Source: Cunninghamia lanceolata (Eukaryota > Streptophyta > Pinopsida > Cupressales > Cupressaceae). Taken from it: a stretch of 64,000 nucleotides of DNA. The notes below the pieces were generated by a model. It worked only from the letters and a program-made list of their open reading frames with translations, made no database searches and was not told where the DNA came from. Every line of letters starts with the position of its first letter. Within the stretch, counting starts at the first letter, position 1. The position numbers and the translations under genes were made by a program. This document shows positions 43,861 to 55,130 of the stretch, piece after piece. Location: positions 992,001 through 1,056,000 of the forward strand of contig BSBN01000845.1 of the NCBI GenBank assembly GCA_027924645.1, in the 5' to 3' direction.

Positions 43861-46800
43861 GTTAACCCTCTGTAGATTGTTGCAGGGTCATTTCAAAGAG
43901 AATGGCGGCTTGTAAGTATATGGGTCGTGGACCCTTTTTCTGTAGGTTTAAGTGACAACGATGGCAGTAGCGGGGTGGGCGCTACCCACAGGAGAGGAGC
44001 GGCGAAAGTGTGGGCAGGGGGTTCAAACCCTCCCCATAATACATTCTTTTTTTATTTAAAATAAATAAAAAACATAGCAAGAAACACATATGTGGTGGGG
44101 ATTCGGATTCCCCACCGCTCTCTACACCTCCATACTCATAGCCTATAGTGCTCAGCCAACAGAAAACATTTTTTAAATTTTTTTTCTTTTATTATATTTC
44201 AACACTCATCAATGCAATAATGGTATATTACTCAGCATTGGATATATATATTTCAGTATAAAAGAAAGTGATTAATATGACATTTAAATATAATCATTCA
44301 TATATATATATACACACAAACACACAGAAAGTTTTTTTTTTTCAAATAAGTGTAGATGTTTCAGATTGTATTTATATGCTCATATATATATAAACAACAT
44401 TAGGCAAGAATGATTTTATAATATATACACAAATGTATTTCTTTTTTTCATCTAACATGATTTTTTTTTTTTTGTCAATAAATATATATTTAAAAGGGAA
44501 ACAACAACTAAATTTTTTTTTGCAACTATAAACATTGAAACATCAACACATCATTTTTTTTTTTTTTGAAATAAATCAGCAACTACATAAATTCTCTTTT
44601 GTCCAAAACATAGATTTAAAATAGCAACATTGCATATATATATATATATAAAGGAAAATAGAAACATCAAATAAACCAACCACTTACACATTTTAAAGCC
44701 AACATCATAACTAAAATTTCCATTAACACTATTCTCACAATATTTTTAAATCAGCAACCTATATTACATTTTTGCAACCTCAAAAATAGATTATAACACA
44801 AATTAAAAATCATTCAGCATTACATAATAAGAGAGAGTATTTTCTCTCTTTCTTTTTGACAAACTAAACAAAGGCCAATCTTGGCCATGGCTCTCAAGAA
44901 GCCAAAAAAAAAAAATAATACACATGAATTTAAAGCACTTCCTTTAAGCTCCAAGGCCAACAATATACTTGCAAGAAAACCAAACAAGGGAGTGGAAAAC
45001 CAAACCACAAAATTGCTCTCCTCCCTACCATAGACTCACTAATGAGTCACCCCCAAGATTGGAGGTCATCCACACACAAGGTTTAACACTCCACAACACA
45101 ACAATGAGCAAACCAATAAAACATGAAGAACACCCATGGATTTAACACAACACAAAACTCATAGAAATGAGTTTGAAGGGGTATGGGAGTGGACATCACT
45201 CAACTCAAGAGGCCACTCCAAAATCTCAAAATCTCAACACAAGCAAGGCCTCAAGCCCAAAATCATTACTCCAAGAAACACATAGATTTCACCATGGCAC
45301 TCATGCCAAACAAAAATGCTCCATACTCCAAATCTTGCCCTCAAGGCCATAAGTACCAACACTAGGAGGGTGACCTCGAGGAGGTTCACTTCTCCCCCAC
45401 CCCACACATGTTGAGCATCTTCTCCAAATGGAGAGGCTCTTATGAACACCCTCAAAACCCCACAACAACAAAATACAAAACACACACACAAAGAAATTAC
45501 ACAACAAAATATAAATGCATAAGGAAAGGCTTTAAGCCTTGAATTCTACCATGAAAAGCCCAGCAATGGTAGGTAGTTGAAGTAAAGCCTTCCAATTCCA
45601 CCTCCAAGTCCTTCCTCCAAAAGTGCCTCCAAAAACCCTCTAACTCTCTCCAAAAATTCAAATAAAATAGAAAATGTAATGAAATCAACAACCCTCTCCC
45701 TCTCTTCAAAAGGGATTAAAATAGGCTCTCTTCATGAGCCTTGAGGAATGAGAAGGTGACACATATCACCTTCTCCTTCCTCCTCACATCGACTTGCAAG
45801 CTCCATGGAATTTGGGGGTGACCTCACCCTCCCATTCCACTAAGTCTTGCCTCCTCCACTTGTGCTCTCTCACACATGTGTGAGAGCAAGGTGGAGCCCA
45901 AAAAGGATGAGGGTACGACAAGTGTCCCAATCCTATCCTCCTATGAAAGCCCACAAAACCCCAAGGTACTCTCACCAATGTGTGAGAGCCTTGGAGTTGG
46001 GTCTTCCACAATTAGGGGTCTTGAAGACTCCCCAAGCCTTCAATGCAAGGTACCCCAATGCCTTGGAATGAGGTGTGGATAAGGTTGAAGGTTTGACCCA
46101 ACCTTCCACTCCTCCCCAAACTTCCATTTTCGTCACTTCACTTCAGGGTGAAGTTTAAGTGACCATATGAGAGTTATCCTAGGGTTAGACAAGCTCAAAT
46201 GGGCCCTAGACCCTAGGGGTACAACCCAGGGTCACTTTTAACCTAAATTGAGCACCATAGGATGCATAAAATCACATGAAAAGGGGTCACAAAAATTAAA
46301 ACAAAACAAGTTCAAATAAACATTACACATTTACAACACTAATATACAATCAACTGAAAATAGGTAGACCTAGCCCAAAAGACAACATATGCAAACATTA
46401 CGAAAATTCATCAAGCATTTACATAGTTGATCTTGGTTCCTCTTGGAACTAGATCAACTCAACATGGGATTTCACAAAATGTGTGGGATGATCTCTGATT
46501 TTCCATAGCTTGGGAAAATCACCTACGCACTTAAACTAAAGATTAATCCAACATGTATATCATAGCCGAAGCAAGGAAAATCATGCACTCACACCATCAC
46601 ATAATCATTTAAAATATCATAAAAAAATCACATCATAATTAGATTCATAATTTGCATTTCTATAAACCATCTCAAGATAAAAATCACATAGTAAATCCAA
46701 AATATGATCTCACGACTAGTATCTCTAACATATCAGAATGCATATCACAAGTCTAATCATCATCAGTGAATCAAAATCAGGATCTAGTCTCATCACAACA

Positions 46801-46950
46801 TTCTAAGCATAATTAACCAAAATAAAGAAATATAGTCTAAAAAGTCTATATATTGGGATCAACAGTCCCCAAATGTCTAAAATGTCTCCAACATTAATAT
46901 GAAACAAGCAAAAATAAGGGAGTAAAATAATAGGCCTCATAATGCCCACA
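42479..46950. mobile_element. 4.5-kb insertion of unknown class inside gag of element I
   Basis: The gag frame stops at HKCM and the protease lead-in resumes at about 46951 with KAKAKLIEYYSAEES. The insert starts TGTCATGCCCACA and ends ATAATGCCCACA, so both edges share ATGCCCACA in the same orientation. Its left end has two stem-loops (about 42479-42560, TGTCATG...CATGACA). I could not find two LTRs, an RT or a clear TSD. A splice-like pyrimidine tract and TAG lie near 43630. Short ORFs in 44800-46100 look like chance. It could be a degraded minus-strand element. Confidence 0.55.
43821..43860. repeat. (GT)11(AT)9 microsatellite
   Basis: A pure GT run followed at once by an AT run, inside the insertion in element I. 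Other short AT runs lie at 44290-44310 and 44632-44650. Confidence 0.9.
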
Positions 46951-47604
46951 CAAGGCTAAGGCCAAGTTGATAGAGTACTATTCAGCTGAGGAGTCATAGT
47001 CAGAGGCATCTAATTCACATTCAAATCAGCCTTCATACCATGAGGATAGTGGAGATGAGAGAGCATCATAGCACAATGTTGGTAGTGGTGGTACTCTTGC
47101 CCAGCTTTCTATTTTTCAGAAGGTTGGTTCATTCAAAGTGCATGGTGTACTTGGAGGTCAGTGTATTATCACCCTCATAGATATAGGAGCCACACATAAC
47201 TTCATTGACAAGGGGTTGGTAGCTCGAAGGGGATTGAAGGTAGAGGAATTTGAAGGCTTCAAAGTTATGGTAGCTGACAAATTTAAAATGACATACAACA
47301 TGAAGATTCCTGGGTTGAAAATTATCATGGGTGAGTATGAGTTGGTGGATGATTTTTATGTGGTTGGCATTGGGGATATAGATGTTGTACTTGGCATGCA
47401 TTGGATGAGCCATTTAGAAGAGTTCACCATGAATGTGAAGAAGATGGAAATAAGATTTGAATTCAATGGGAAGAAAATATGTCTTAGAGGCTTGTCAGAT
47501 GGTGGACCACGAGTGGTGTCACTGAAGAGGATGGAGAGGTTACTGAGACATGACCAGGTTGAATGGACAGCAGAGTGCCTCATTATGCCAGAGTCCCCAC
47601 CATA
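46951..47604 (+). pseudogene. Protease (element I)
   Basis: After a Ser/Glu-rich linker the domain reads FKVHGVLGGQCIITLIDIGATHNFI. The active site is DIG in place of the usual DSG or DTG, so the enzyme is probably dead. VVLGMHWMSHLEEFTMN and FEFNGKKICLRG follow. The ORF from 47138 to the stop at 47602 is open, the longest intact stretch in this element. Confidence 0.85.
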
Positions 47605-48500
47605 GCAGAAGGATAGTTATCACCCTAATATTCAGAATCTCTTATCCAAGTACAACAAGATGTTTGGAGATATACTACCAAGAGTACCTCTTGATATAGG
47701 CATAGAGCATGTTATTGAGCTAGAGGATGGGACCAAGCCCATCATGATCACTCCTTATTATCATCCAAAGAGGCTCAAGGATGGAATTCAAAAAATAATT
47801 AAGGACTTACTGGAGATGGGATACATCCGGCCCAGTAAGAGCCCATTTGCTTATGCAATTGTTCTTGTCAAAAATAAGGATGGAACAATTATGATGTGTA
47901 TCGACTATAGGGCATTGAATAAGAAAACCATAAAAAATAGGTATCCTATTCTGAGGATTGATGAGTTAATAGATGAGTTAAATGGTGCTTGCTATTTTTT
48001 TAAGATAGATCTTAGATCAGGATACCATTAGATTTGCATGAGGGCAGAGGATGTAGAGAAGACTGCTTTCATGTGTCATTACAACAACTTTGAGCTTTTG
48101 GTGATACCATTTGGGTTAACCAATGCCCCTACTACCTTCCAGAGTTGTATGAATCAAATTTTTAGATAGCAATTTCAGAAGTTTGTATTAATCTTTTTTG
48201 ATGATATACTGATTTTCAGTAGGAGTTGAGATGAGCACTTGAGACATTTGGAGGATATGTTGAGTATTTTGGAGAGTGTGTCCCTCTATGTCAAGGAGTC
48301 CAAGTGTGACTTTGGCATGATAGAGTTGCTCTATCTGGGTCACATTATCAGTGCAGATGGTGTCAGGGTAGATCCAGATAAGATTAAGGTAATTGTTGAT
48401 TGGCCCCCACCTACAAACCTCACACAGCTTAAGGGTTTGTTTAGACTATGTGGTTTTTATAGGAGGTTTGTAAAAGGCTTCTCATAGACAACAATACCTT
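47605..48500 (+). pseudogene. Reverse transcriptase (element I)
   Basis: The motifs are [84 protein letters not shown], and the catalytic LIFFDDILIFSRS. The FFDD form is common in chromoviruses. GHIISADGVRVDPDKI and FRLCGFYRRFVKGFS follow. Stops at 48029, 48167, 48226 and 48485 fall at Gln or Trp positions. Confidence 0.9.
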
Positions 48501-49010
48501 TGCCAGATTTGACAAAGAAGGGAGCCTTTGTGTGGTCTAATTCAGCCCAATAGTGCTTTGATCATTTCAAACACTTAATGTCTACTTGCCTCATGCTTGC
48601 GATTCCCGATTTCACCAAACCATTTGAGTTGCAGTGTGATGTTTCTAGAGAGGGAATAGGGGTAGTGCTTTTGCAGGAGAAGCACTAGATAGCATTTGAA
48701 AGTAGGAAACTTTGGGGTGTTGAGAGGAGTTACTTGGTGTATGACCAAGAGATGTTGGCCATAATGCATGTATTGGCCAAGTTCAGGCCTTATCTAGTTG
48801 GAGGCAAATTCATAATCAAAACATATCATAATAGCATCAAATATTTTACGAACCAAAAGGATCTGAATGATAGACAACATAAGTGGGTGAGCAGGTTACA
48901 GGCATATGATTTTGACATTGAGTATGTCAAGGGCAAGAGGAAAATAGTTGCAAATGCCTTATCATGCCGACCTCACTTATGCTTAGTTGGAGAGATCTCT
49001 GCTGATTGGA
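48501..49010 (+). pseudogene. RNase H (element I)
   Basis: ELQCDVSREGIGVVLLQEKH holds the first catalytic Asp, with Ala changed to Val next to it. RSYLVYDQEMLAIMHVLAKFRPYLVGGKF and NDRQHKWVSRLQAYDFDIEY follow; the usual TDH is changed to TYH. Stops at 48551 and 48686. Confidence 0.85.
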
Positions 49011-49735
49011 GGGAGATGATTATAGTAGAATATGCTAAGGACTCTTGGGCAAAAGGAATAATTGAGGGCACTAATAAGGACGAGAGATATTCTATGGTGA
49101 ATGACTTGATTATGTACAAAGACATAATATTCTTAGTGCCTAATTCTCAGTTTAAACATAAGGTAATAAAAACTTTCCATGATACACCAATGGTTGGCCA
49201 TCCTAGATTCTTCAAGACATATAAATAGATTTAGGAAAGGTTCACATGGAAGGACTAAAGGAGGAAGTGTAGAAGTACATTCGTGAGTGTTCCATTTGCT
49301 AGCAAAATAAGCATGAGCATACTTATCCAATAGGTTTATTATAGCCATTGCCTATTCCCAATCAGAAATGGGAATGTATCTCCATGGACTTCATCACAAG
49401 GTTTCCAAAGGTTCAAGGGAAGGACTGTATCTATGTAGTGGTCGACAGACTCACCAAATTTGCACATTTCTTCACCATTTCAACAACATTTACAGCTACT
49501 CAGCTGACTGATTTATTCTTCAGGGAGATATTCAGGTTACATGGGGTACCCAGGAGTATAGTCAGTGATAGGGACAACAAGTTCCTGATTTTATTTTGGA
49601 AGGAGTTATTTAGACTATGTGGTACTGATTTGACTCCTAGTACCAACTACCACTCGCAGACAGATGGCCAAATAGAGGTGGTGAACAAATGGTTAGAGGG
49701 GTACCTACACAATTATGTTTCAAGGTAGTAGAAAG
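49011..49735 (+). pseudogene. Integrase (element I)
   Basis: The zinc finger has FHDTPMVGHPRFFKTYK, then after two TAG stops (49226, 49232) and a small frame slip the Cys pair is damaged. The core is readable in one frame 49348-49728: Asp in SMDFITRFPK, Asp in VSDRDNKF, Glu in QIEVVNKWLE. All three catalytic residues are kept. Two adjacent TAG stops at 49726-49731 replace Gln codons. Confidence 0.9.
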
Positions 49736-50441
49736 CTTGGATTGGATGGTTGCACTTAGGGGAGTACTGTTATAATACCACACATCACATGCCTATTTAG
49801 ATGATTCCTTTCATGGCATTGTATGGTTATGATGCCCCATGCTTTATAGATCTCTTGGTTGGTGATAGTCAGGTGACTAAGGCAAAGGATCTTTTGCAAG
49901 ATAGCCAGGAAATTCTAAGGGAACTCAAGGAGAATATACATAAGGCACAAAATTAACAGAAGTTGTATGCAGATCAACACCGAGTGGAGAGGAGTTTTGT
50001 GGTTGGAGACATGGTGTATTTGAGGCTCCAACCCTATAGGCAATCCACTCTCAAGAAGAGTGGAGCAGATAAATTGAAACCTAGATTTTATGGTCCATTC
50101 AGGATTATCAAAAGAGTAGGTGAAGTGGTATATGAGGTTGAGTTACCATTAGACAGCAGGGTGCACAATGTATTCCATGTTTCCAGGTTGAAGAAAGCTC
50201 TTGGCCATAACATAGTTCCTTCAGTTGAACTTTCATCATTGGATAAAGAGGGGAAGTTGATCCTAGAACCTGAGGCTATCATTAACACCTAGGAGAGACA
50301 CTTGAGGAAATGGGTTATCAGAGAGTACTTGGTTAAGTGGAAGAATTTGCTAGTGGAGGATGCCACTTGGGACGGTAAGCAGATATTGCAGCATCCCAAG
50401 TTGAGGTTGCTTGAGGACAAGTAATCTTGAGAAGGGTAGAC
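49736..50441 (+). pseudogene. Integrase C-terminus with chromodomain (element I)
   Basis: The GPY/F segment is GADKLKPRFYGPFRIIKRVG, followed by HNVFHVSRLKKALGHN. The chromodomain reads LRKWVIREYLVKWKNLLVED then ATW and HPKLRLLEDK, with a stop at 50290. The purine-rich TTGAGAAGGGTAGAC before 50442 is the polypurine tract. Confidence 0.85.
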
Positions 50442-51847
50442 TTTAATGTCCCCGATATAGCTCATTGCACCAGTGGAGCAGGGTTAGCCTATAATTCAAC
50501 TTCCGTAGGCTAATGGAGGTGTTTAGGAGGTCATCTCAAGGACTTACTATTCATAGTAAGTCAAGAGCTGAGTAGTTACTATATTTAGCAGGGCAGTTGT
50601 GGAGATCCTTGGCACAATATTCATGGTCTCGATATGACTAGAGCTTAAAACGATATAATATAAGTCAAATTAAATATTTAACTTATATTATTTTATGAGA
50701 CCTTGATATGACTTTAAGTTATAAAGTTATTTTATAAAGTGCAAGTTGTAACTTAAAGTTGTATTCCTAGGGATGGGCACCCCTCATGGAGTGATAAGGG
50801 GTTGAGATATAATTTAAAACAATTAAAAATAATTCCCTCTTAAGCATTGGGAAAAAGGAAAACAAAAGGATGAAAAAGAACCTCATTTGTTTATGCTATG
50901 TTTTATGAAAATTGCTTTCATATTGAGTTTTGCCATGCATTGGGTTTGAGCTTGGCTCTAGGGTTTTGGAGATCGATTTGTATGGACGAAAACCTTTGGA
51001 AAGTCACCTTTCTTTGTGCATGAAAGATTGCATCAGGAGAGGATTAGAGGAGCTTCACACAGGAGTTCCATTTGTGCATTCATTTGAATCATTTTGAAGT
51101 GGTTTTGGACTTATAATGGATATATTTGACAAGGTTTGAGAGTGCAGCTGAAGATAGAGATTTCATGGACATTTTTTGCAATTTTTGGGATTTTTAATGC
51201 TATCATACACATGTCGTACCTTGCATCTGTTGTGGAGTACCTTTGCCCAGACCGTACTACATTTAGTGACTATTTGAAGGGACTTTGGAAGATCTTTGGG
51301 CTCTATTTATGATCAATTAGAGGTTGCCTATATATTTAAACCAATACAGTTCAGTTTTTAGGGAGTTCCAACAATATTTCTTGCTGCCATATCCACTTGA
51401 GGGCCCATACCTTGCTGGTACAAATCGTGGGTCTATGAGAATAGAAAAAAAATTCATTTGGGTTCCATATACTTGTCATTTGGGAGCACCAAGGGTCTGA
51501 TTGGAAGCTGCTATAATTTGTAAAATAATTTTCTTTCATTTCTATGAGTGTGTAGCTTGTTTCTGTATGCTATATGGCTGGTCTGGCAATGACCCCGACA
51601 TGAAGTTGTGAATCTTGATATGGGTATGTAATAGAACTTCATATTTTGGCTTCCTTCAATCTGGGTCTTTGTTATTTTGTTGATGTCTATTCTAGTTTTT
51701 CTAGGTTTTCCATACATGCTTCATTTTATATATCAATGTTGCAAAAATCACACATGCAAAAACATGCAATAAAAACCTAAACCTAAAACCATCAGAAAAA
51801 CATAAAAACACATACAGAGCAGACATATACCAGGGGTGTATGCTACA
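50442..51847 (+). repeat. 3' LTR of element I
   Basis: It matches the 5' LTR at 39522-40899. The first G of the terminal TG is mutated. It ends TATGCTACA, followed by the TSD copy ACACT. Confidence 0.9.
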
Positions 51848-52074
51848 ACACTTTAATGCTCTATCTTTCATTTCTGTTGTAACCTGGAAAGCAGACCTAT
51901 GAGCCCTTTGAATGTAGCCCACATGTTGCCAGAATATAAGCATTGTGATTGTCTGATATATTGAGCATTTGAATCTTCCATTATATTATGTATTCATATT
52001 GTTTCTGTTGTGTTTACTCTAGCTACATGGTTTGGATAGTTCATTCTTTGGACCCTCCATCTTTGTCTGCACTA
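51848..52074 (+). repeat. 3' LTR of element H, second part
   Basis: It resumes the LTR at CACTTTAATGCTC and ends TTTGTCTGCACTA, matching 33890-34117 of the 5' LTR. The right TSD GACAA of H follows at 52075. Confidence 0.85.
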
Positions 52075-52079
52075 GACAA

Positions 52080-53690
52080 GGAATGACATTATCTCAAAAA
52101 GAGAACATTGGGCACGAATTAGCACTTGTGAGGATGTGAGGAAGAAGGGGGAGCCTACTTATAAATCAGCATTCAATGCCTTAAAGAATCCCAACATCAA
52201 GATATATAGAAGGCATGTTAAAACACTTTGATCTCTTAGGGATCATGCCTCATAGAATTTTTAAAACTATAGCACCAAGAGAGGGAATAGGTGAAATTAG
52301 GCCTACGTTTTCCCATGCCCCAGATGCAAGTATTATGATAGTGTTGAAAGGTTTAGACCCTATTGAGATTGAGTAGCAGGGTGATGTCCAGTCACTAGTA
52401 GATTATGATATGACAGAATGCACTAGAGAGAACCACAGTGAATATCAAGAGGTATTGCTAGATATTTCTTCTCCTCAGAGGCTTGTTGCGAATGTTATCC
52501 CTTTTGAGAGGTCATTGTTAAATTTATTAGAAGGGGAAAAATTTGTTCAGAGTGTTAGAACTTTATCTTTCTAACATTTTCTCTTTGATGATGCATTCAT
52601 CAAAATTGAAGAGTTCAAAATGATGTTGATCAAAAGCAAAGATGAATGCAAATATTCAAATGAAGGGATACTTCTTGACAAGAGGAAGTAGATTCTAAGG
52701 GAGAAGCTATCCAAAGCATTAAAAAAAATATAGAATTTTATATGTCCAACATAACATTCGAGGAAGGAATGAGAATTGTGAGGGACAGTGGTTGCTTTTT
52801 GTTACTTGGATGGGATATAGCCTCTACTATAGCCTTGAATACCATTTGGAGGCAAACTGTTGATGAGGATTTATGGATGAAGAACAGATAGAGAAGTTTT
52901 ATTTTGGGTCTACTCTTGATACCAAGAATGAGACTCTAGCTATTTTGGCCTTTGAACTAGGACACGAAAAGCCTCAAGTCATAAATGATGTCAATGAGCT
53001 AAAAGGAAACTTGGTTGTTAAAAGGTTAAAGGACACAACAACCCCAAGGCTGCCTCCTTAGTAGTCAGTACTACCCTATTTAGTGATGTTGCATCCAAAA
53101 AGCTACAGGTGGATTGTAATAAGTTGGAGGCTAAAAATGCAAGATTGATGCAATAGTATAATAAGATGAATTCATTGGTTGATCTGTCCAAGATCATCAT
53201 GACTGAATGCGTGCCATCACATGTTTCTTCTAGCACTACATCTCAATAGGATAGGGACACCCTCAATCTTAGAACTAAAGGATTAAAGGAATAATTAAAT
53301 AAGAGTAAGGAAGAAGAAGCTAATACGAAACCCAAGGGGTGTAGGACATCTCTAAATTAGTAAAAAGCCTTTTTTTATCATAGGATATCATGAATCTTGG
53401 GGAGAATTGATGATGCATGGATATGTTTTGATAAGTTGGAAGAAGCAAGAAATGCCTCAATTAGACAAGATCCTACCTTAAGGAAAATTATGAATACATG
53501 GATCCCAAGGATGTCCTCTATACGTAAGTTGCAATCTAGATGCCCCTCAGGAAATGTCAGGTACATATGAGGTGGTGAATATCTTGGGTGAAGTTTCTTC
53601 ATCCGAAGGAAAATATGATATGATGATTAAGGAGAAATTTGAAAGTTTCAAAGATTTGGCAGAATGTCAATGTGATTTCCTCTAATTTAT
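52080..53690 (+). pseudogene. Continuation of ORF Y after element H
   Basis: With element H and one TSD copy removed, the frame at 31827 runs on as NDIISKREHWARISTCEDV and TYKSAFNALKNPNIKIY. A +1 slip near 52230 leads to FDLLGIMPHRIFKTIAPREG, GLDPIEIE, and FDDAFIKIEEFKMMLIKSKD. Further slips give FYMSNITFEEGMRIV with LGWDIASTIALNTIW, then MDEEQIEKFYFGSTL (52873), and finally GRIDDAWICFDKLEEARNA near 53400. I recognise no known domain. It looks like a large retroelement-borne or host ORF in advanced decay, at least 650 codons. Confidence 0.55.
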
Positions 53691-55090
53691 TTTAATAATC
53701 TATTTCAGATCTAAAAATAAATTTGTAAAACATTTCAACAAAACGCCAATTTTAACCAAAACTATCCAGCTAGTCTCACACTGTAAACACACCAAATTAG
53801 ATAAAACTCCATATAATTCTTTTATTTTAGTTTATTGATGGAAAGTACAAACAATCAAGTCTAAGACACTGATTTACAACAGCAGCACACAACATGAGCT
53901 TGCACAACAAAATCTATGCAAAACCCACAAAACTATCAACACCGATTGTCACCAAATGTCATTGTAAACCCCATATATTGACATAGTTTTATTTACCAAA
54001 AGGAAATACATGAAATCTGATCTAAAAAAAAAAGAGAGTAGAAAATACCTACAACAACTCTACAACAACTACACAACACAATTCTCACAAAAAAGCTGAA
54101 ATACACATTGTGTATTCAACCCACAAACCAAACACTGTTGAAATCACACCAATATTACATAGAAATGTATTGCATGATTGCAGGCATATAAAAAGGAGTG
54201 AGAAAATCTCAAAAAATAGAAAATCAATAGAAAATACCACTACACCAAACTATCCAAACCTTTAACATGAACTACTTGAAACAAGATAATTTCTGCACAT
54301 CACCGAATACCCAAAAGCCCAAAATGACCCTTCAAACCCCTGCAGTAGCTCCCGCTGGTTATGGGCACTTGGGAAGGATGTAGATCAATGTAATGCATAT
54401 TAATATACAAAAGAAAATGGACAGTACCAGCAACACACCAAACTTTTACAATCTTCTAAAACTTGCATACAACACACCAGCAAACACTGCACACTATCCT
54501 GTTGAATAATCCAATCTTCTACACAATGGTAGCCTTTGAATGATGCTAGTCTTGTGAATCAAGGCTTCCTATCCTGAAATCACCTAGATATCATTGACAT
54601 CCCATTCAAAAGTTTCCAAAACTAAAAATCACACAAGCACACAGCTCTGTGAGGTCAAAACAAGATTTTTGGCAATAATTCTTCAAATGAAATCCTTTGT
54701 TTTTTTAATATGTCATTGCCAAGTTGGACACCCAAATGCCAATGCCATGCTTTCTAGAAAATTATTATTAATTTCCAAAACAACCTTTGCTAAAAAACTC
54801 TACCACTCCAAGTTGTCCGTTACAACCAAAAAAGCCATAAATGGTGAGATTCCCATGACACCAAAAATCTACTTTTTTGCTCCACTAAATCCCAATGCCT
54901 TATTTCATGCATGAACTTATTTATTATTATTTATTTAATATTTATTTTCTAGGATTTGGAAATTTCTCCTAACAATATAATATTAAATAAATATTATTTC
55001 CCAATGTAATCTTGTGAACTTGACCTGGTATTTTTTGACATCAGGACTTACTAAAATAGAAATTGCTATTTTTGGAAAGGGGACATGACA
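53691..55090 (-). repeat. Candidate chromovirus 3' LTR on the minus strand
   Basis: On the minus strand TGTCATGTCCCC begins at 55090, directly after a purine tract TTTTGGGAGGGAGGATT and GGACAAGCAA. The same layout ends element I (GGACAAG, AAT, TTGAGAAGGG, then the LTR). The left edge is not fixed; a length like that of the I LTR would put it at the end of ORF Y. No ORF of note is inside. Confidence 0.5.
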
Positions 55091-55130
55091 AATCCTCCCT
55101 CCCAAAATTGCTTGTCCTTGAGAAATTACA
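55091..55130 (-). other. Candidate polypurine tract and pol 3' end
   Basis: Minus-strand codons around the tract read like DKQFWEG, the usual end of chromovirus pol. The sequence further right (to about 55760) on the minus strand gives no clear integrase, so the rest of the element is lost or non-coding. Confidence 0.4.

Larger units (their letters stand above)
39522..51847 (+). mobile_element. Chromovirus-type Ty3/gypsy element I, nested in the 3' LTR of H
   Basis: The LTRs are 1378 and 1406 bases, opening TGTAATGTCCCC (mutated to TTTAATG in the 3' copy) and closing TATGCTACA. The TSD is (G/A)CACT at 39517-39521 and 51848-51852. PBS, gag, protease, RT, RNase H, integrase and chromodomain are present. 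A 4.5-kb insertion splits gag at 42479. Many in-frame TAG stops mark it. Confidence 0.9.
31828..52074 (+). mobile_element. Chromovirus-type Ty3/gypsy element H with nested insertions
   Basis: LTRs start TGA(T/A)GCAGGA and end TGCATCA or TGCACTA. A perfect TSD GACAA flanks them (31823-31827 and 52075-52079). The interior has gag, protease, RT, RNase H, integrase and a chromodomain. Its 5' LTR contains a solo copia LTR (32397-33857) and its 3' LTR contains the whole of chromovirus I. Without these the element would be about 6.4 kb. It inserted into ORF Y. Confidence 0.9.
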
